Notes under the pieces: generated by a model
Told to the model about the DNA's origin: nothing
Database searches by the model: none
The model's input: the letters and a program-made list of their open reading frames with translations, nothing else
DNA from: G963668345 sp965206025
GTDB taxonomy: Bacteria > Acidobacteriota > Terriglobia > Bryobacterales > UBA6623
Reading direction: 5' to 3'
DNA length: 64,000 bases
Assembly (NCBI GenBank): GCA_965206025.1
Contig: CBDBIU010000004.1
Span: forward strand, 1,550,001 to 1,614,000
Part shown: in pieces, positions 53,109 to 62,105 of the stretch
Position numbering within the stretch: position 1 is the first letter of the stretch
Layout: the number at the start of each line of letters is the position of its first letter
Position numbers and translations under genes: made by a program

Positions 53109-53325
53109 TTGAGTGACCCTTGGGCCGACGCTATGCTGCAGACGACCCGCGCCTTTCAGGACTTTGCGGAGTGCCGCTTAAGCTCGGCGATCACGGCTGT
53201 CGTCGACACTATCAAGCGGAATCAACTGCTTCTCATTGATGCGGCAGCCGCCCTCGCTCCGCTGGTGAATACTGGCTTCGAGCTCGCCGCACTCTCACAT
53301 CCTAAACCTCCGTCACTCAATTCAC
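53109..53325 (+). pseudogene. HEPN-like hypothetical gene, 5' part (split by IS copy B)
   Basis: It starts at TTG 53109 or ATG 53133 (MLQTTRAFQDFAECRLSSAI). The frame is helix-rich and runs to HPKPPSLNS, where IS copy B begins. With the IS and one TTCAC copy removed, the reading frame joins 54902-55491 exactly, giving a 268-codon protein. No named family is recognised in this part. Confidence 0.65.
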
Positions 53326-54896
53326 AGTCTTGTCTCATGCAAGATGAGTCTGAACGAGGAGTTTGTTTCTCACACAAGATGAGCCTGAAGGATCGGGGAG
53401 TGGGCATGCTGGGAATTGACTATCCAAGTGCAAAACACCAGCAAGCTGAACCTGCAACAGATCCAGCAGTTTCTCCACTCCAGCGAGGAGATTCGATTCA
53501 AAGGCAAAGGGCGGGCCGAGATCTACACGTGGGTGGCGCGCACGCTTCGCCAGCACGGCTACAGCCGCCAAAACCGCGCCGACAAAGGGCTGCTGCGGCA
53601 GTATCTGGTCAAGATGACCGGACTGAGCCGGGCGCAAATCACGCGGCTGATCCAGCAGTACCGGCAGGGCGGAGAACTCCAACCCGCCCGCTACCGGCGG
53701 CATCGCTTTGCCCGCAAGTACACGCCCGCCGACGTCGAACTGCTGGCGGCGGTGGACGAGGCCCACGAAACCCTCAGCGGCCCGGCCACGCGCAAGATCC
53801 TCGAGCGGGAATACCAGCAGTACCAGCAGCGCGAATACGAGCGGCTGGCGGGGATCTCGGTGGCCCAGATCTATCGCCTGCGGCGGCGCAGAGCCTACCG
53901 CCAGCGGCGGCTGCATTTCACCAAGACCCGGCCCACGGCGGTGTCGATCGGCGAGCGGCGCCGGCCCGACCCGCAAGGCCAACCCGGCTTTCTGCGAGTG
54001 GATACGGTGCATCAAGGGGATCGCGATGGCGTCAAGGGCGTCTACCACATCAATGCCGTGGATGAAGTCACCCAGTGGCAAGTGGTCGGCGCCACGCCCG
54101 CGATCAGTGAAGCCTGGCTGGAGCCGTTGCTGAAAGCCATGATCGAGCAGTTTCCCTTTCGTATCCGCGGCTTCCATTCCGACAACGGCAGCGAGTTCCT
54201 CAATCGCACGGTGGAGAAGCTATTGAACAAGCTGCTGATCGAACAGACCAAGTCGCGTCCGCGGCACTCCAACGACAACGGCTTGGTGGAATCGAAAAAC
54301 GGCGCGGTGATCCGCAAACACATGGGATATACGTACATCGCGGCGCCGCACGCGGGGCGCATCCAGCGCTTCTACCAACAGCACTTCAATCCCTATTTGA
54401 ACTTCCACCGGCCCTGCGGACAGCCCGAGATCAAGACCGACGCCAAAGGCAAGCAGAAGCGGGTGTACCGCCACTACCAGACGCCTTGGGAATCTTTCGA
54501 GAAGTTGCCCGAGGCCGCCAGCTATCTCAAGCCAGGGCAGAGGCTGGAGGCTCTGGGCCGCATTGCCCAGGCCGAAAGCGACACGGCGGCGGCCCGCCGG
54601 ATGCAGCGAGCCAAGCAGAAGCTGTTTGCCAGTTTCCGTTCCGCGAACACGCCGTGCTGAACAGCAGGAAGAGGGCTGTGGAAATGACGGGCGATGGAAA
54701 ACGAGGAAAACCAAAACCAGGTTTCCCTTCGTTTCCCACCGCCCTTGGAAATCGCTCCGCGATTCCCACAATCCCACAACCCCGACGACGATTCTCCCCT
54801 TCCCAAAACTCAAAATCAAAAAGCCCGAAAGGAGCCCCAGCGACTCAAAAAGCCCCAACCCCCGTCTTCAGGCTCATCCTTCGATGAGAAAATGCT
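53326..54896 (+). mobile_element. 1571-bp rve-type insertion sequence, copy B
   Basis: Same length, ends, gene and orientation as copy A at 43754. It is flanked by its own 5-bp direct repeat TTCAC (53321-53325, 54897-54901), so it is an independent insertion rather than a duplication of a larger block. Confidence 0.93.
53416..54660 (+). CDS. DDE (rve) transposase of the 1571-bp IS, copy B
   Basis: 414 residues identical to the copy A product, with the same TTG start, catalytic Asp196, Asp256 and Glu292. Intact. A short open frame continues from the IS right end into the interrupted gene, which could give a hybrid product beginning at 54694, but that is probably incidental. Confidence 0.92.
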   Translation: MTIQVQNTSKLNLQQIQQFLHSSEEIRFKGKGRAEIYTWVARTLRQHGYSRQNRADKGLLRQYLVKMTGLSRAQITRLIQQYRQGGELQPARYRRHRFARKYTPADVELLAAVDEAHETLSGPATRKILEREYQQYQQREYERLAGISVAQIYRLRRRRAYRQRRLHFTKTRPTAVSIGERRRPDPQGQPGFLRVDTVHQGDRDGVKGVYHINAVDEVTQWQVVGATPAISEAWLEPLLKAMIEQFPFRIRGFHSDNGSEFLNRTVEKLLNKLLIEQTKSRPRHSNDNGLVESKNGAVIRKHMGYTYIAAPHAGRIQRFYQQHFNPYLNFHRPCGQPEIKTDAKGKQKRVYRHYQTPWESFEKLPEAASYLKPGQRLEALGRIAQAESDTAAARRMQRAKQKLFASFRSANTPC

Positions 54897-54901
54897 TTCA
54901 C

Positions 54902-55491
54902 AGCCATGGTCTCCTACAAATGTTTATACCGAACTAGATTCGGAATTGGAGTCGATCGATCTGAGCGATTCAGGGTTGGACGTTGACGCTGCTCTCGAGG
55001 AAACCATTGCCGCCACAGTAGCAACGTTAGGAGCAGATCTCGTACGGGTCGTATACAACCTCAACGTAGAGGCTGAACGAGAGGGTAAGCAACCAACTTT
55101 CAAACCAACGACGAAATCTTTCTTGGCGTGCGCGATCATTCCGTCCCGAGTCGCTACAGACGAGCGATCATTCTATGATGTCGTCGATAGCCTTTACTTT
55201 CTTTTGTATGAAGGGTCAGGTGCGGCCGCCAGACTGACGGCAGCCTATACCCCGGAGCAGCTTCAAAGCCTATGGAGATTGAAGCATCTGAGACTTGGTG
55301 CTCGGCACGACGTAGATCACGGGTCAGCGTCAGACATAGAAAGGAAGAATCAACAGGTCGGGGAGGCTTATGAGGTGCTCATTGGCTCTGTACATCCGCG
55401 AACTCGGTCAGACTGGCTTAGGTCCCAGATCGCACTCTATCGCGAACTGGTAGCCATGCTTGAGGCTCTTTGGTACGGGGATAACGAATGA
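54902..55491 (+). pseudogene. HEPN-like hypothetical gene, 3' part
   Basis: Continuation of the gene begun at 53109. It is predicted to be helical, with acidic stretches (ELDSELESIDLSDSGLDVDA) and a segment HLRLGARHDVDHGSASDIER containing R-x4-H (RHDVDH). This arrangement resembles the catalytic motif of HEPN ribonucleases, followed by a Lys/Arg helix and SDWLRSQIALYRELVAMLEA (20 residues). The HEPN reading is an inference from one motif. The gene sits directly after a NYN RNase-type gene on the same strand. Confidence 0.6.
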
Positions 55492-55559
55492 CCCTCTTGT
55501 TGACGGGTACCAGCTAACCTTGGGTGCCGCTCGTAGCGCGGTCGAGGCGCCGTTTGCCA

Positions 55560-55625
55560 GACCCGCAGCCTTTTGCTTTTGTGGCGCACGCATTCTTGTG
55601 TGCGCCACGTCCGGACGCCGGTTGG
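55560..55625 (+). repeat. partial R5 repeat
   Basis: CCCGCAGCCTTTTGCTTTTG followed by TGGCGCACGCATTCTTG matches 62155-62200 (GCGGCCTTTGCCTTTGTGGC, GCACGCATTCTTGCGTGCC). The surrounding 55492-55893 contains no supportable gene. Confidence 0.5.
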
Positions 55626-55893
55626 TGCATGACCCATGCAATGGAGGTGGTCCAGCGCTCGATGGTTCGCCGAGCAGATCAGGTCAAACAGATGAACAAT
55701 CCCCGGACCGCCGCCTCGCGGTCGCGGCGCGAAAGACTCGTGACGGTCGCGACCTGTTATTCGTTGAGTAGCTCCGTTGCCTTCGTAGAGCGTTCTTCGG
55801 ATTGTCCGCAGGAGTGGGCAACTCAAGATGGACAGGACGGTCGACCATCTCGACGGCCCAGAAGAGGTCGCTGTTGGCGCAGTCGGGAGGAGC

Positions 55894-56089
55894 TAGCCGC
55901 TTTTCTCACCACGTGGCGAGGCGAAGTGCGTGAGAAGCCCGCCAGTACAAGGCGCGCGCCGCTCGGCGCCACATTTCTTAAACAATGCGGGCGTACTTGA
56001 ACCTACGTTGAGCACGGCGAGCAAGCGCAACGCAGCAATCGCGGGCCTATGGCGTGCTTCGACCGTCAGGTGGTGAGAAAAGCGGGCTA
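55894..56089 (+). repeat. R1 repeat, full-length copy
   Basis: 196 bp from TAGCCGCTTTTCTCACCACG to GTGGTGAGAAAAGCGGGCTA. It aligns end to end with the reverse complement of 16307-16504 with scattered differences. The terminal CTA is the complement of the TAG stop of the DUF1080 gene. Confidence 0.8.
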
Positions 56090-56782
56090 GTCCAGTGGTT
56101 TGATTCGAATGCTTCGCCAAGCGACTTTGTAGGGGCCGCTTCCTTTTGGAACCCCGTGGACTTGCAGACCAATGAATCCTTTGGAGTGCGTCTTGTAGGT
56201 CTCCTCATCCACCAGATCCTCGATCATCTCGCCGTTGATCCAGGTCTGGATCCGCGCGCCTTTGGCCACAACGCGGTACTGATTCCACGCACCGTCTATG
56301 AAGTTCTTGTGCGGAATCACGCGCTTTTCGGAGCTCAGCCAGCCTTGCCCCATCGCTTCACCGTACACATATCCGGCCTCCGCCCCCTCTTTGCCACTGG
56401 CCTCGATCTCGATCTGGGGGCCGTACACGCGCCCGACTGCATTGATGGGACCCTCGCCTGTGGGCTGGGTCTTGGTCTTCGAGCGTACTTGCACCCCTGA
56501 GTTCAGCTTTTGGTGCACCCGGACCTCGAACTCGAGTTCAAAATCGCCGTACTCGTTGACGGTGCAAAGAAAAGAGTTTGGGCTCCCCTCGCTCGTTCGC
56601 CCCACAATCGCTCCGTCCTCGGGCCGATACGTCGCCGTGCCGTTCTTTTGGACCCAACCGTCGAGCGTCTTCTTGTCAAAAAGCTCCGCCCAGTCCGCGC
56701 CCAAAGTGATCGGATGATGAACAGTAACGAACAGAGCAAACGCAAGGATGCCGGCCCAATTTCGCGGGAGTCCATACTTCAC
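56087..56782 (-). CDS. DUF1080 (3-keto-disaccharide hydrolase-type) secreted protein
   Basis: 231 residues from GTG at 56782, chosen because GAGGAG lies 8 nt upstream and a signal peptide follows (ILAFALFVTVHHPITLGA). The concanavalin-like jelly-roll of DUF1080 is visible: ELFDKKTLDGWVQKNGTATY, DFELEFEVRV, SGVQVRSKT, WNQYRVVAKGARIQTWINGE and GFIGLQVHG. Members act on, or bind, keto-sugars and glycosides. The stop codon is supplied by an R1 repeat terminus. It lies 35 nt after the DUF1501 gene, on the same strand. Confidence 0.88.
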   Translation of the reverse strand: MKYGLPRNWAGILAFALFVTVHHPITLGADWAELFDKKTLDGWVQKNGTATYRPEDGAIVGRTSEGSPNSFLCTVNEYGDFELEFEVRVHQKLNSGVQVRSKTKTQPTGEGPINAVGRVYGPQIEIEASGKEGAEAGYVYGEAMGQGWLSSEKRVIPHKNFIDGAWNQYRVVAKGARIQTWINGEMIEDLVDEETYKTHSKGFIGLQVHGVPKGSGPYKVAWRSIRIKPLD

Positions 56783-56817
56783 GTAATGTCTCCTCGTGGC
56801 TTTCCGGTTATTGAATG

Positions 56818-58194
56818 TTAGGCGAAAAGTTCCTTGATCTCGCCAAACTTCATGATGCCTTTGGGGGAGATGTTCTCGATGTATTCGAACGCTCTGCCCG
56901 AGGGGGTCTTCGTGATTCCCTTGGTCCAATCGATACCCATGGCGGAATAGAGGGTCACCAAGACGTCCTCGGGGTAGATGGACCGGTTTCGGTGCCACCC
57001 GGGATCAACGACCCGCGCAGCCTCTTCGTCGGTGCCGCCTATGGCTTGACCGCCTTTGACCCCGGCGCCCGCGAGCAGCGCCACGGCGGCGTAGCGATAG
57101 TGGTCCCGTCCGTTCCTCAGATTGGGCGTGCCGGGAGTGCGGCCAAACTCGCCCATGCAGAGGACCAGAGTCTTGTCGATCAACGGCCGCCCGTCTTTGC
57201 CGCTTCGGGTTTCGAGGTCGTCGAGCAGACCCGAGAGCGCCGGGTCTAGCTCCCCGCACTGCTTATACTGGCTCCCTTTGGCCGTCTTGTCGTAGAGCTT
57301 GTCGTGGAGATCCCAGCCATTGTGAGCGATAAAGATGAACCGCGTCCCGGCGCCCTCCGCGACGAGATTGCGGGCGATGACACAAGCGTTGCCCAAGTCC
57401 GTGCCGCCGTAGCGAGCACTGTCTTTCGGCTCGACTTCGAACACCGGGCTTGCCTTGGGATTGTCGAGCAGCGGATAGGCCGATTGGTAGTAATGATCCA
57501 GATCGCTGAAGATGCGCCCGCGGTGGGTGTCTTCCTCGCGCCAGTCGCGATCCAGTTTGCCGAGCAGTTGCCGCCTGGTTTCGAAGCGGTGTCTTTCCTC
57601 CTCCCGTAGCACGAACGGTGGCGGGGCATTCGAATACATGGCCATCGGCGCGTGGTTAGAGGGCAGCATGCCGGAGCCGACCAGTTGCGACGTGTCCATG
57701 TTCATCGAGACGAAGGGCGGCAGGAAATCCGAGTCCTTGCCGCGACCGGCCGTCTCGTAAGCAATCACCGAACCGACCGAGGGAATTTCCTGAAGCCGGG
57801 CCGGGCTGAGCAGCCGAGCCGCCTGCAGGTAATAGGTGCCGCGAGCGTGTTCGGCTTCCCAGGCCTCCAGGGATTGCAGAACGGCGAACTTATCGGCGCG
57901 TTCTGAAAGCTTGGGCAACAAGCCCACGGGCATCTTAAGGCCCGAGTGGACCGTTCGGACGTCGAAGTCCGGCGGGGTCCAGGGTCCTTCCTTGGCGCTA
58001 AACGTCTCCAACTGGCTGGGGCCGCCCTGCAGGAACAGCAGAATACAAGTTTCGGCTCCGCCGCGCGGCTCGACTTTTTCTTTGGCGTGAACGTTGAGCG
58101 GCTTGAACATCGGCAGGAGGGAATACGTCGCGACCCCGAGCCCGCCGATTTGGAAAAAGTCCCTGCGACTCAATTTCGGGATATCCGTCAGCAT
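56818..58194 (-). CDS. DUF1501 (sulfatase-like fold) protein, Tat-exported
   Basis: 458 residues with a twin-arginine signal (SRRDFFQIGGLGVATYSLLP). The core LLFLQGGPSQLETFSAK, LQSLEAWEAEHARGTYYLQA, FIAHNGWDLHDKLYDKT, CMGEFGRTPGTPNLRNGRDH (20 residues) matches DUF1501. It is the second such gene in the window but clearly diverged from the one at 33133. It follows the DUF1549/1553 gene by 45 nt, repeating the same partner order. Confidence 0.9.
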   Translation of the reverse strand: MLTDIPKLSRRDFFQIGGLGVATYSLLPMFKPLNVHAKEKVEPRGGAETCILLFLQGGPSQLETFSAKEGPWTPPDFDVRTVHSGLKMPVGLLPKLSERADKFAVLQSLEAWEAEHARGTYYLQAARLLSPARLQEIPSVGSVIAYETAGRGKDSDFLPPFVSMNMDTSQLVGSGMLPSNHAPMAMYSNAPPPFVLREEERHRFETRRQLLGKLDRDWREEDTHRGRIFSDLDHYYQSAYPLLDNPKASPVFEVEPKDSARYGGTDLGNACVIARNLVAEGAGTRFIFIAHNGWDLHDKLYDKTAKGSQYKQCGELDPALSGLLDDLETRSGKDGRPLIDKTLVLCMGEFGRTPGTPNLRNGRDHYRYAAVALLAGAGVKGGQAIGGTDEEAARVVDPGWHRNRSIYPEDVLVTLYSAMGIDWTKGITKTPSGRAFEYIENISPKGIMKFGEIKELFA

Positions 58195-58239
58195 TGGTCT
58201 GACCTCCCGGCGGCCATCAAGCGGCCGCCTGCCCGCCGG

Positions 58240-60621
58240 CTAATAGTTCACCATGAACTCCAACTTGTTCAGCAAAGCCCATTGCAGATCTTCCACCCCT
58301 TTGTCGCGGTGCATGGCGATGTGGCTCACGCCCGTAGCCGTTTCCTGATCCGTCGGATAGCGCGACAAGGTCGCCAAGAACAGCTCTTCGACGATTTTCT
58401 CGTTCGGCAGAGGCGGAGTCCTGCTCAGCAGTTCGTTGACGCGGCTTCCCTCCGTGGAGGCCAGCGCTTTTCTCTTGACCACGTCGCTGTTCATCATCAT
58501 GGAAGCCTGCACCAGGGAACTTTTGGTGCTCGGCTGGCTTGTGATGCGGTTGCTTTGACCGAAGAAGTCCAAGAAGCGGCGAAGTTCCTTGTCGCCCGGG
58601 GGACCCCCTTCATCCATGACGTATTTGATGTCGTGCCCGAAGACGTCCGTGGCCTTGGCCAGCGCATCGTAGATCTCCTCGGCCGACAGGCGGCGGACCA
58701 GCTTGCGGGCGTAATATCGGTCGTACTCCGGCTTGTACTGGCCATCGAAGCGGGATGAAAGCTGATAAGCCTTCGAACTCAAGATGGTTCTCATCAGGTG
58801 GCGCAAGTCGAAGTTGCTTTTTTGGAAATCTCTGGCCAGCGCATCGAGCAACTCCGGATGCGACGGCTGAATCGTCCAGGGCGCCGGGGGCGGATTGTCC
58901 GGGTCTTGGCGATCCAGGTCCCAGTCAAAGGGCGGATCAACGATCCCCACCGTCATGAATTTGGACCAGAACAAGTTGACGGTGACCTTGGCGAACTGGA
59001 AGTCCGAGGTGAGCATGCGCGCGAACTCCGTCCGCGGGTTCGCGTTGGGGGCCGGCCGTTCTTTCGTCAGCAGGTATTCCGGATAAACCTTGGCGTTGCG
59101 GTCCCTCGCCGTTCGCAGAACGCTGGGAGCTTCCATGCGGTAACCGAGACCGCCGTCGGAGGTCGGCTTGGAGCTGAACTTGAAATACGCAATGCCTCCC
59201 TGCCAGATTCGTTCCGGCCGCGGCGAGTAACCGTCGACCAGAGTGTAATTGTTGTCCACCAAGCCGGGCCGGATGATGTGAAGATTTCCGAAGAAAGCCG
59301 CCTGGCGCCAAAACTCAACGCGTTTTCTTTTCGCCAGCCAGAGGTTGATGGTGTCAAGATGGTCGGCCCCATCGTGGCAGGAGACGCACTGCAGATTCAC
59401 GCCTAGAAAGAGCTTGGTGGTATGGACGGCGATTTCGTCCAGGGTGTCCTCGTGCATGACGTCGGCGCAACGTAGGCCGTCGACCTGATGCCGGAGCAAG
59501 AATCCGGACGGCCCGGACGCCGATTTGAACAGTGCCGTGGCCGTCAGCATGTCGCGGACGAAGTAGTCGTAAGGAATGTTGTACTTGACGATGTTGTAGA
59601 GGTAGTCCCGAAACAGCGGGCTGCCGTCTCGAAACAGATCGGCGAAGAAATAGGTCCACTTGCTGACGAAAGGCCGCTGCACCAACCAAGGCCCTTTGTA
59701 GTCAGGACCGGTGGCGAAGGGCAACTCCATGTAATCGAGGCCCAGCAGATGATCGATAAGCTTGGTTCGTTTGTCGGGGTCCGGATCGGCCACGAACTTT
59801 TGCACCGTGTAGCGATTGGGAAACTCGACGTTCTGGTCGATGATCGCGACCGGGCCGCCCGGGTCGGTGTCAGGCAGCCGTCCCCATAAGTCGAGATAAA
59901 CGCGGCGCATGAACTCGGCATCCGAGGAGAGTCCGGCGTGGGGAACGCCATCGGCTTTCATTTTTCCGAAGATGTAGCGGTCGATGAAGTTTTCTTCTTC
60001 TCCCACGGCAACGGTGGGCGCCCGCGGCAGCCTCGCGGCCAACCTGTCGGTCAGCTCCGTCGCGGCGGCGCGCTCGGCTTCGTCAGAGGCGGCATGCATC
60101 CTGTGGGCAAGAAGCTTGACGTACTTGGCGAGATCGGCAACCTGCTGGGGCGTGTAGCTCCCCTTCTGCGGCTGCATCAGGGTTTCCGGGACACCCTCGC
60201 GTATTGTCTTTTCAACGTCCTCTAGCGTGTCCCCGTGGTTCCATACTTCATCCACCAGGTTCATCCTGGGGTCCCCAGCCCCCTTGCCGTCACTCTGATG
60301 GCAAAGCGCGCACTTGGCGTCGAAGACGGCACTGGCGAAATCGAGCCGCTCTCCCTCGAGCAGAGGCAGGACTTCGGCGGGCGGCGTCTTGCTATTCGCC
60401 ATTGAATGAGCTGCTGCGCGGTTCTCGGTCTTGCCGGCACCCTCGTGCGCCCCTAGAGTGGGCACCTCCTCCTTCGGCTCCGCTTCCACAGAGGGCGGCG
60501 GACCTTCCCCTTCCGAAGCAGTTACGGACTGCCCGCGAGAGAGCGTTCCCTCTCTAGGAGTCAGCAGCAGTAGGCAAACAAGGATTAACAGCGAAAGGCG
60601 GACTTTTCTATTGGGCCACAT
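58240..60621 (-). CDS. DUF1549/DUF1553 protein with cytochrome c domain
   Basis: About 793 residues from the ATG at 60621, which gives a proper signal (RLSLLILVCLLLLTPREG). After a low-complexity linker come a cytochrome c module (FASAVFDAKCALCHQSDGKG, haem site CALCH), DUF1549 (NFIDRYIFGKMKADGVPHAG, LDLWGRLPDTDP), a second CxxCH (CVSCHDG) and DUF1553 (VNLFWSKFMTVGIVDPPFDW, HPELLDALARDF). Unlike the 30431 gene it has a true cytochrome c domain and no Ig-like modules. It is the first gene of the minus-strand trio with DUF1501 and DUF1080. Confidence 0.9.
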   Translation of the reverse strand: MWPNRKVRLSLLILVCLLLLTPREGTLSRGQSVTASEGEGPPPSVEAEPKEEVPTLGAHEGAGKTENRAAAHSMANSKTPPAEVLPLLEGERLDFASAVFDAKCALCHQSDGKGAGDPRMNLVDEVWNHGDTLEDVEKTIREGVPETLMQPQKGSYTPQQVADLAKYVKLLAHRMHAASDEAERAAATELTDRLAARLPRAPTVAVGEEENFIDRYIFGKMKADGVPHAGLSSDAEFMRRVYLDLWGRLPDTDPGGPVAIIDQNVEFPNRYTVQKFVADPDPDKRTKLIDHLLGLDYMELPFATGPDYKGPWLVQRPFVSKWTYFFADLFRDGSPLFRDYLYNIVKYNIPYDYFVRDMLTATALFKSASGPSGFLLRHQVDGLRCADVMHEDTLDEIAVHTTKLFLGVNLQCVSCHDGADHLDTINLWLAKRKRVEFWRQAAFFGNLHIIRPGLVDNNYTLVDGYSPRPERIWQGGIAYFKFSSKPTSDGGLGYRMEAPSVLRTARDRNAKVYPEYLLTKERPAPNANPRTEFARMLTSDFQFAKVTVNLFWSKFMTVGIVDPPFDWDLDRQDPDNPPPAPWTIQPSHPELLDALARDFQKSNFDLRHLMRTILSSKAYQLSSRFDGQYKPEYDRYYARKLVRRLSAEEIYDALAKATDVFGHDIKYVMDEGGPPGDKELRRFLDFFGQSNRITSQPSTKSSLVQASMMMNSDVVKRKALASTEGSRVNELLSRTPPLPNEKIVEELFLATLSRYPTDQETATGVSHIAMHRDKGVEDLQWALLNKLEFMVNY

Positions 60622-60770
60622 GGGATAGAGACCCCCGGTTCGCAAGCGAGAAAACTGCATCTACTTGTATTCTAGTCCTTTTCGTGGCCGCGGGCCCCCA
60701 CATTTCGGGGAGTGGGTCGAGAATAGAGATGGTCAGCCTTCGCCGAGCCGACCGCCGCGCTGGGCCCAAG

Positions 60771-60996
60771 CCACAACTCATTGATTCCAAGCGGGTTGTG
60801 CGAACTTTGGTTCGTTTCGCATTTTTTGTTCGCCCAGGGTGATGCCGGTCGCCGGGCCCCTCCCTCTTGAGGATAATGCGTTGTGTCAAGCATCCCCGCC
60901 GGGCGATGAGCAAAAAAGCCGCAGATCTGGCGGGCGACGAACTGACAGCGCGAATGGGGAGTGTGATCATCGCCCGCCCAGATCAGCGCTACGGGC
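60771..60996 (-). repeat. R5 repeat, inverted copy upstream of the DUF4393 gene
   Basis: Its reverse complement (CCCGTAGCGCTGATCTGGGC, GGCGATGATCACAC, CGTCGCCCGCCAGATC, GGGCCCGGCGACCGGCATC, GTTCGCACAACC) aligns with 62087-62373, with a gap where copy 2 has extra sequence. It fills most of the 60622-61117 intergenic region. Confidence 0.65.
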
Positions 60997-61105
60997 TTAC
61001 TCGGCGACGCTTGAGCATGCGGTAGCTCGAGCGCCGAGATTACTAGCGGAGTCGCGCGGGGAGCGTCGATATTTGGGTGTGCGTCACCGCACCGTGAGAG
61101 TGCCA

Positions 61106-61111
61106 TATAAT
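61106..61111 (+). promoter_or_regulatory. TATAAT -10 box of the DUF4393 gene
   Basis: A perfect TATAAT ends 6 nt before the ATG at 61118, with only a weak -35 match (GTCACC, 61083-61088). The predicted transcription start coincides with the start codon, implying a leaderless mRNA. Confidence 0.5.
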
Positions 61112-61117
61112 TTCGGC

Positions 61118-61768
61118 ATGGAAAACCTTGAAGTCGTACTCGCCGAGAAGGGAATTGAGGCTGCCACGAAACTGGCGGCAGAATCTCTCGGAAAAGTTGC
61201 CTCAGCGCCAGCAAAAGAGCTGGGGGAGTTCCTCACGGACAAGATTCGCTTTTGGAGACTGGAAAACTTCGTTAGTTTTGCAGCGAAATACCAGAAGATA
61301 ATTGCCGAGGCTGGCATGGAACAGGCTCCTTTGCCGCTGAAGTTATGGTTTCCGATCCTCGACAACTCGTCACTCGAAGAAGACGAGAACCTTCAGCGAA
61401 AGTGGGCGGCGCTGCTTGCCAACGCTGCTAATCCTGACTCCGATGTCGGTGTGTTGTCCGCTTTCGTGGGAATCTTGGGGCAAATCTCACCTCGTCAGAC
61501 GGTGTTGCTGGATTGGTTGTATAAAGGTGAGGATGAGCCTGAAGGCATGGTTTCCGGGACCGAAACTTCGAACGTCTGCCAGGTGGGTTTGACCGACGCG
61601 AGCCTCATGCTGGCCCATTTGAGCCAGGTCGGGATCTTGCGCGTAGCGACCGAATCGCACCAGGGGCCAGTAGTCAGCGGCTCGCACTACACAGCAACTA
61701 GCTTTGGTCTCGCGTTTGTAAAAGCCTGCCGCGCACCGTCCACAGCGGAGCGCAAAAAGACGTTGTAG
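61118..61768 (+). CDS. DUF4393 / Abi-alpha-like protein (candidate phage-defence gene)
   Basis: 216 residues from the ATG at 61118. The pattern KELGEFLTDKIRFWRLENFV, LPLKLWFPILDNSSLEEDEN (20 residues), LQRKWAALLANAANPDSDV and ILGQISPRQTVLLDWLY matches DUF4393, the domain of the lactococcal abortive-infection protein Abi-alpha. Proteins of this family are predicted to abort phage infection by an unknown mechanism. It stands alone, lacks a signal peptide, and is bracketed by inverted R5 repeats with a transposase fragment, suggesting lateral acquisition. Function is inferred from family resemblance only. Confidence 0.75.
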   Translation: MENLEVVLAEKGIEAATKLAAESLGKVASAPAKELGEFLTDKIRFWRLENFVSFAAKYQKIIAEAGMEQAPLPLKLWFPILDNSSLEEDENLQRKWAALLANAANPDSDVGVLSAFVGILGQISPRQTVLLDWLYKGEDEPEGMVSGTETSNVCQVGLTDASLMLAHLSQVGILRVATESHQGPVVSGSHYTATSFGLAFVKACRAPSTAERKKTL

Positions 61769-61853
61769 CGCGGACCGGGCGCCGTTCCAGGGTCCGCATG
61801 TCCCTTGTTATAAAAACTGAGTAAATCTTCGAGTCACAACGGTCTCACGTACT

Positions 61854-62105
61854 ATGGCTCGGAATATAATCCGCCCTGTTGTGTCCCGACTCCGGCGCAT
61901 CGCGCTGCATTCTCGATTCTTCTTCGTCACAACGAACTTGAGGGCCGGCGTGCAGCGATTTCGGACCTCGGAGTATCGCCTTTTGGTCGAAGCCTTGGAC
62001 GCTGCTCGTGACAAGCTGACGTTCAGCCTATGCGGATACTGCTTCATGCCCGACCACGTTCACGCCATCGTCATGCCACACGAGCAGCCCGTAGCGCTGA
62101 TCTAG
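61854..62105 (+). pseudogene. REP-associated tyrosine transposase (RAYT/Y1), N-terminal fragment
   Basis: 83 residues resembling the start of IS200/IS605-like Y1 transposases. RIALHSRFFFVTTNL leads to FSLCGYCFMPDHVHAIVMPH, which holds the HUH metal motif (HVH). The frame stops where R5 sequence begins, so the catalytic Tyr and the remaining half are missing. It is non-functional as it stands. RAYTs mobilise short palindromic repeats; here an R5 repeat takes the place of the missing 3' part. Confidence 0.75.

Noticed and set aside
43754..54896. Composite transposon made of the two 1571-bp IS copies
   Set aside because: Each copy has its own matching 5-bp duplication and the outer flanks differ, which indicates two independent insertions.
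54694..54901. A separate gene starting at 54694 inside IS copy B and reading into 55491
   Set aside because: The N-terminal part is IS end sequence. Exact frame restoration on removing the IS shows that the 3' part belongs to the gene begun at 53109.
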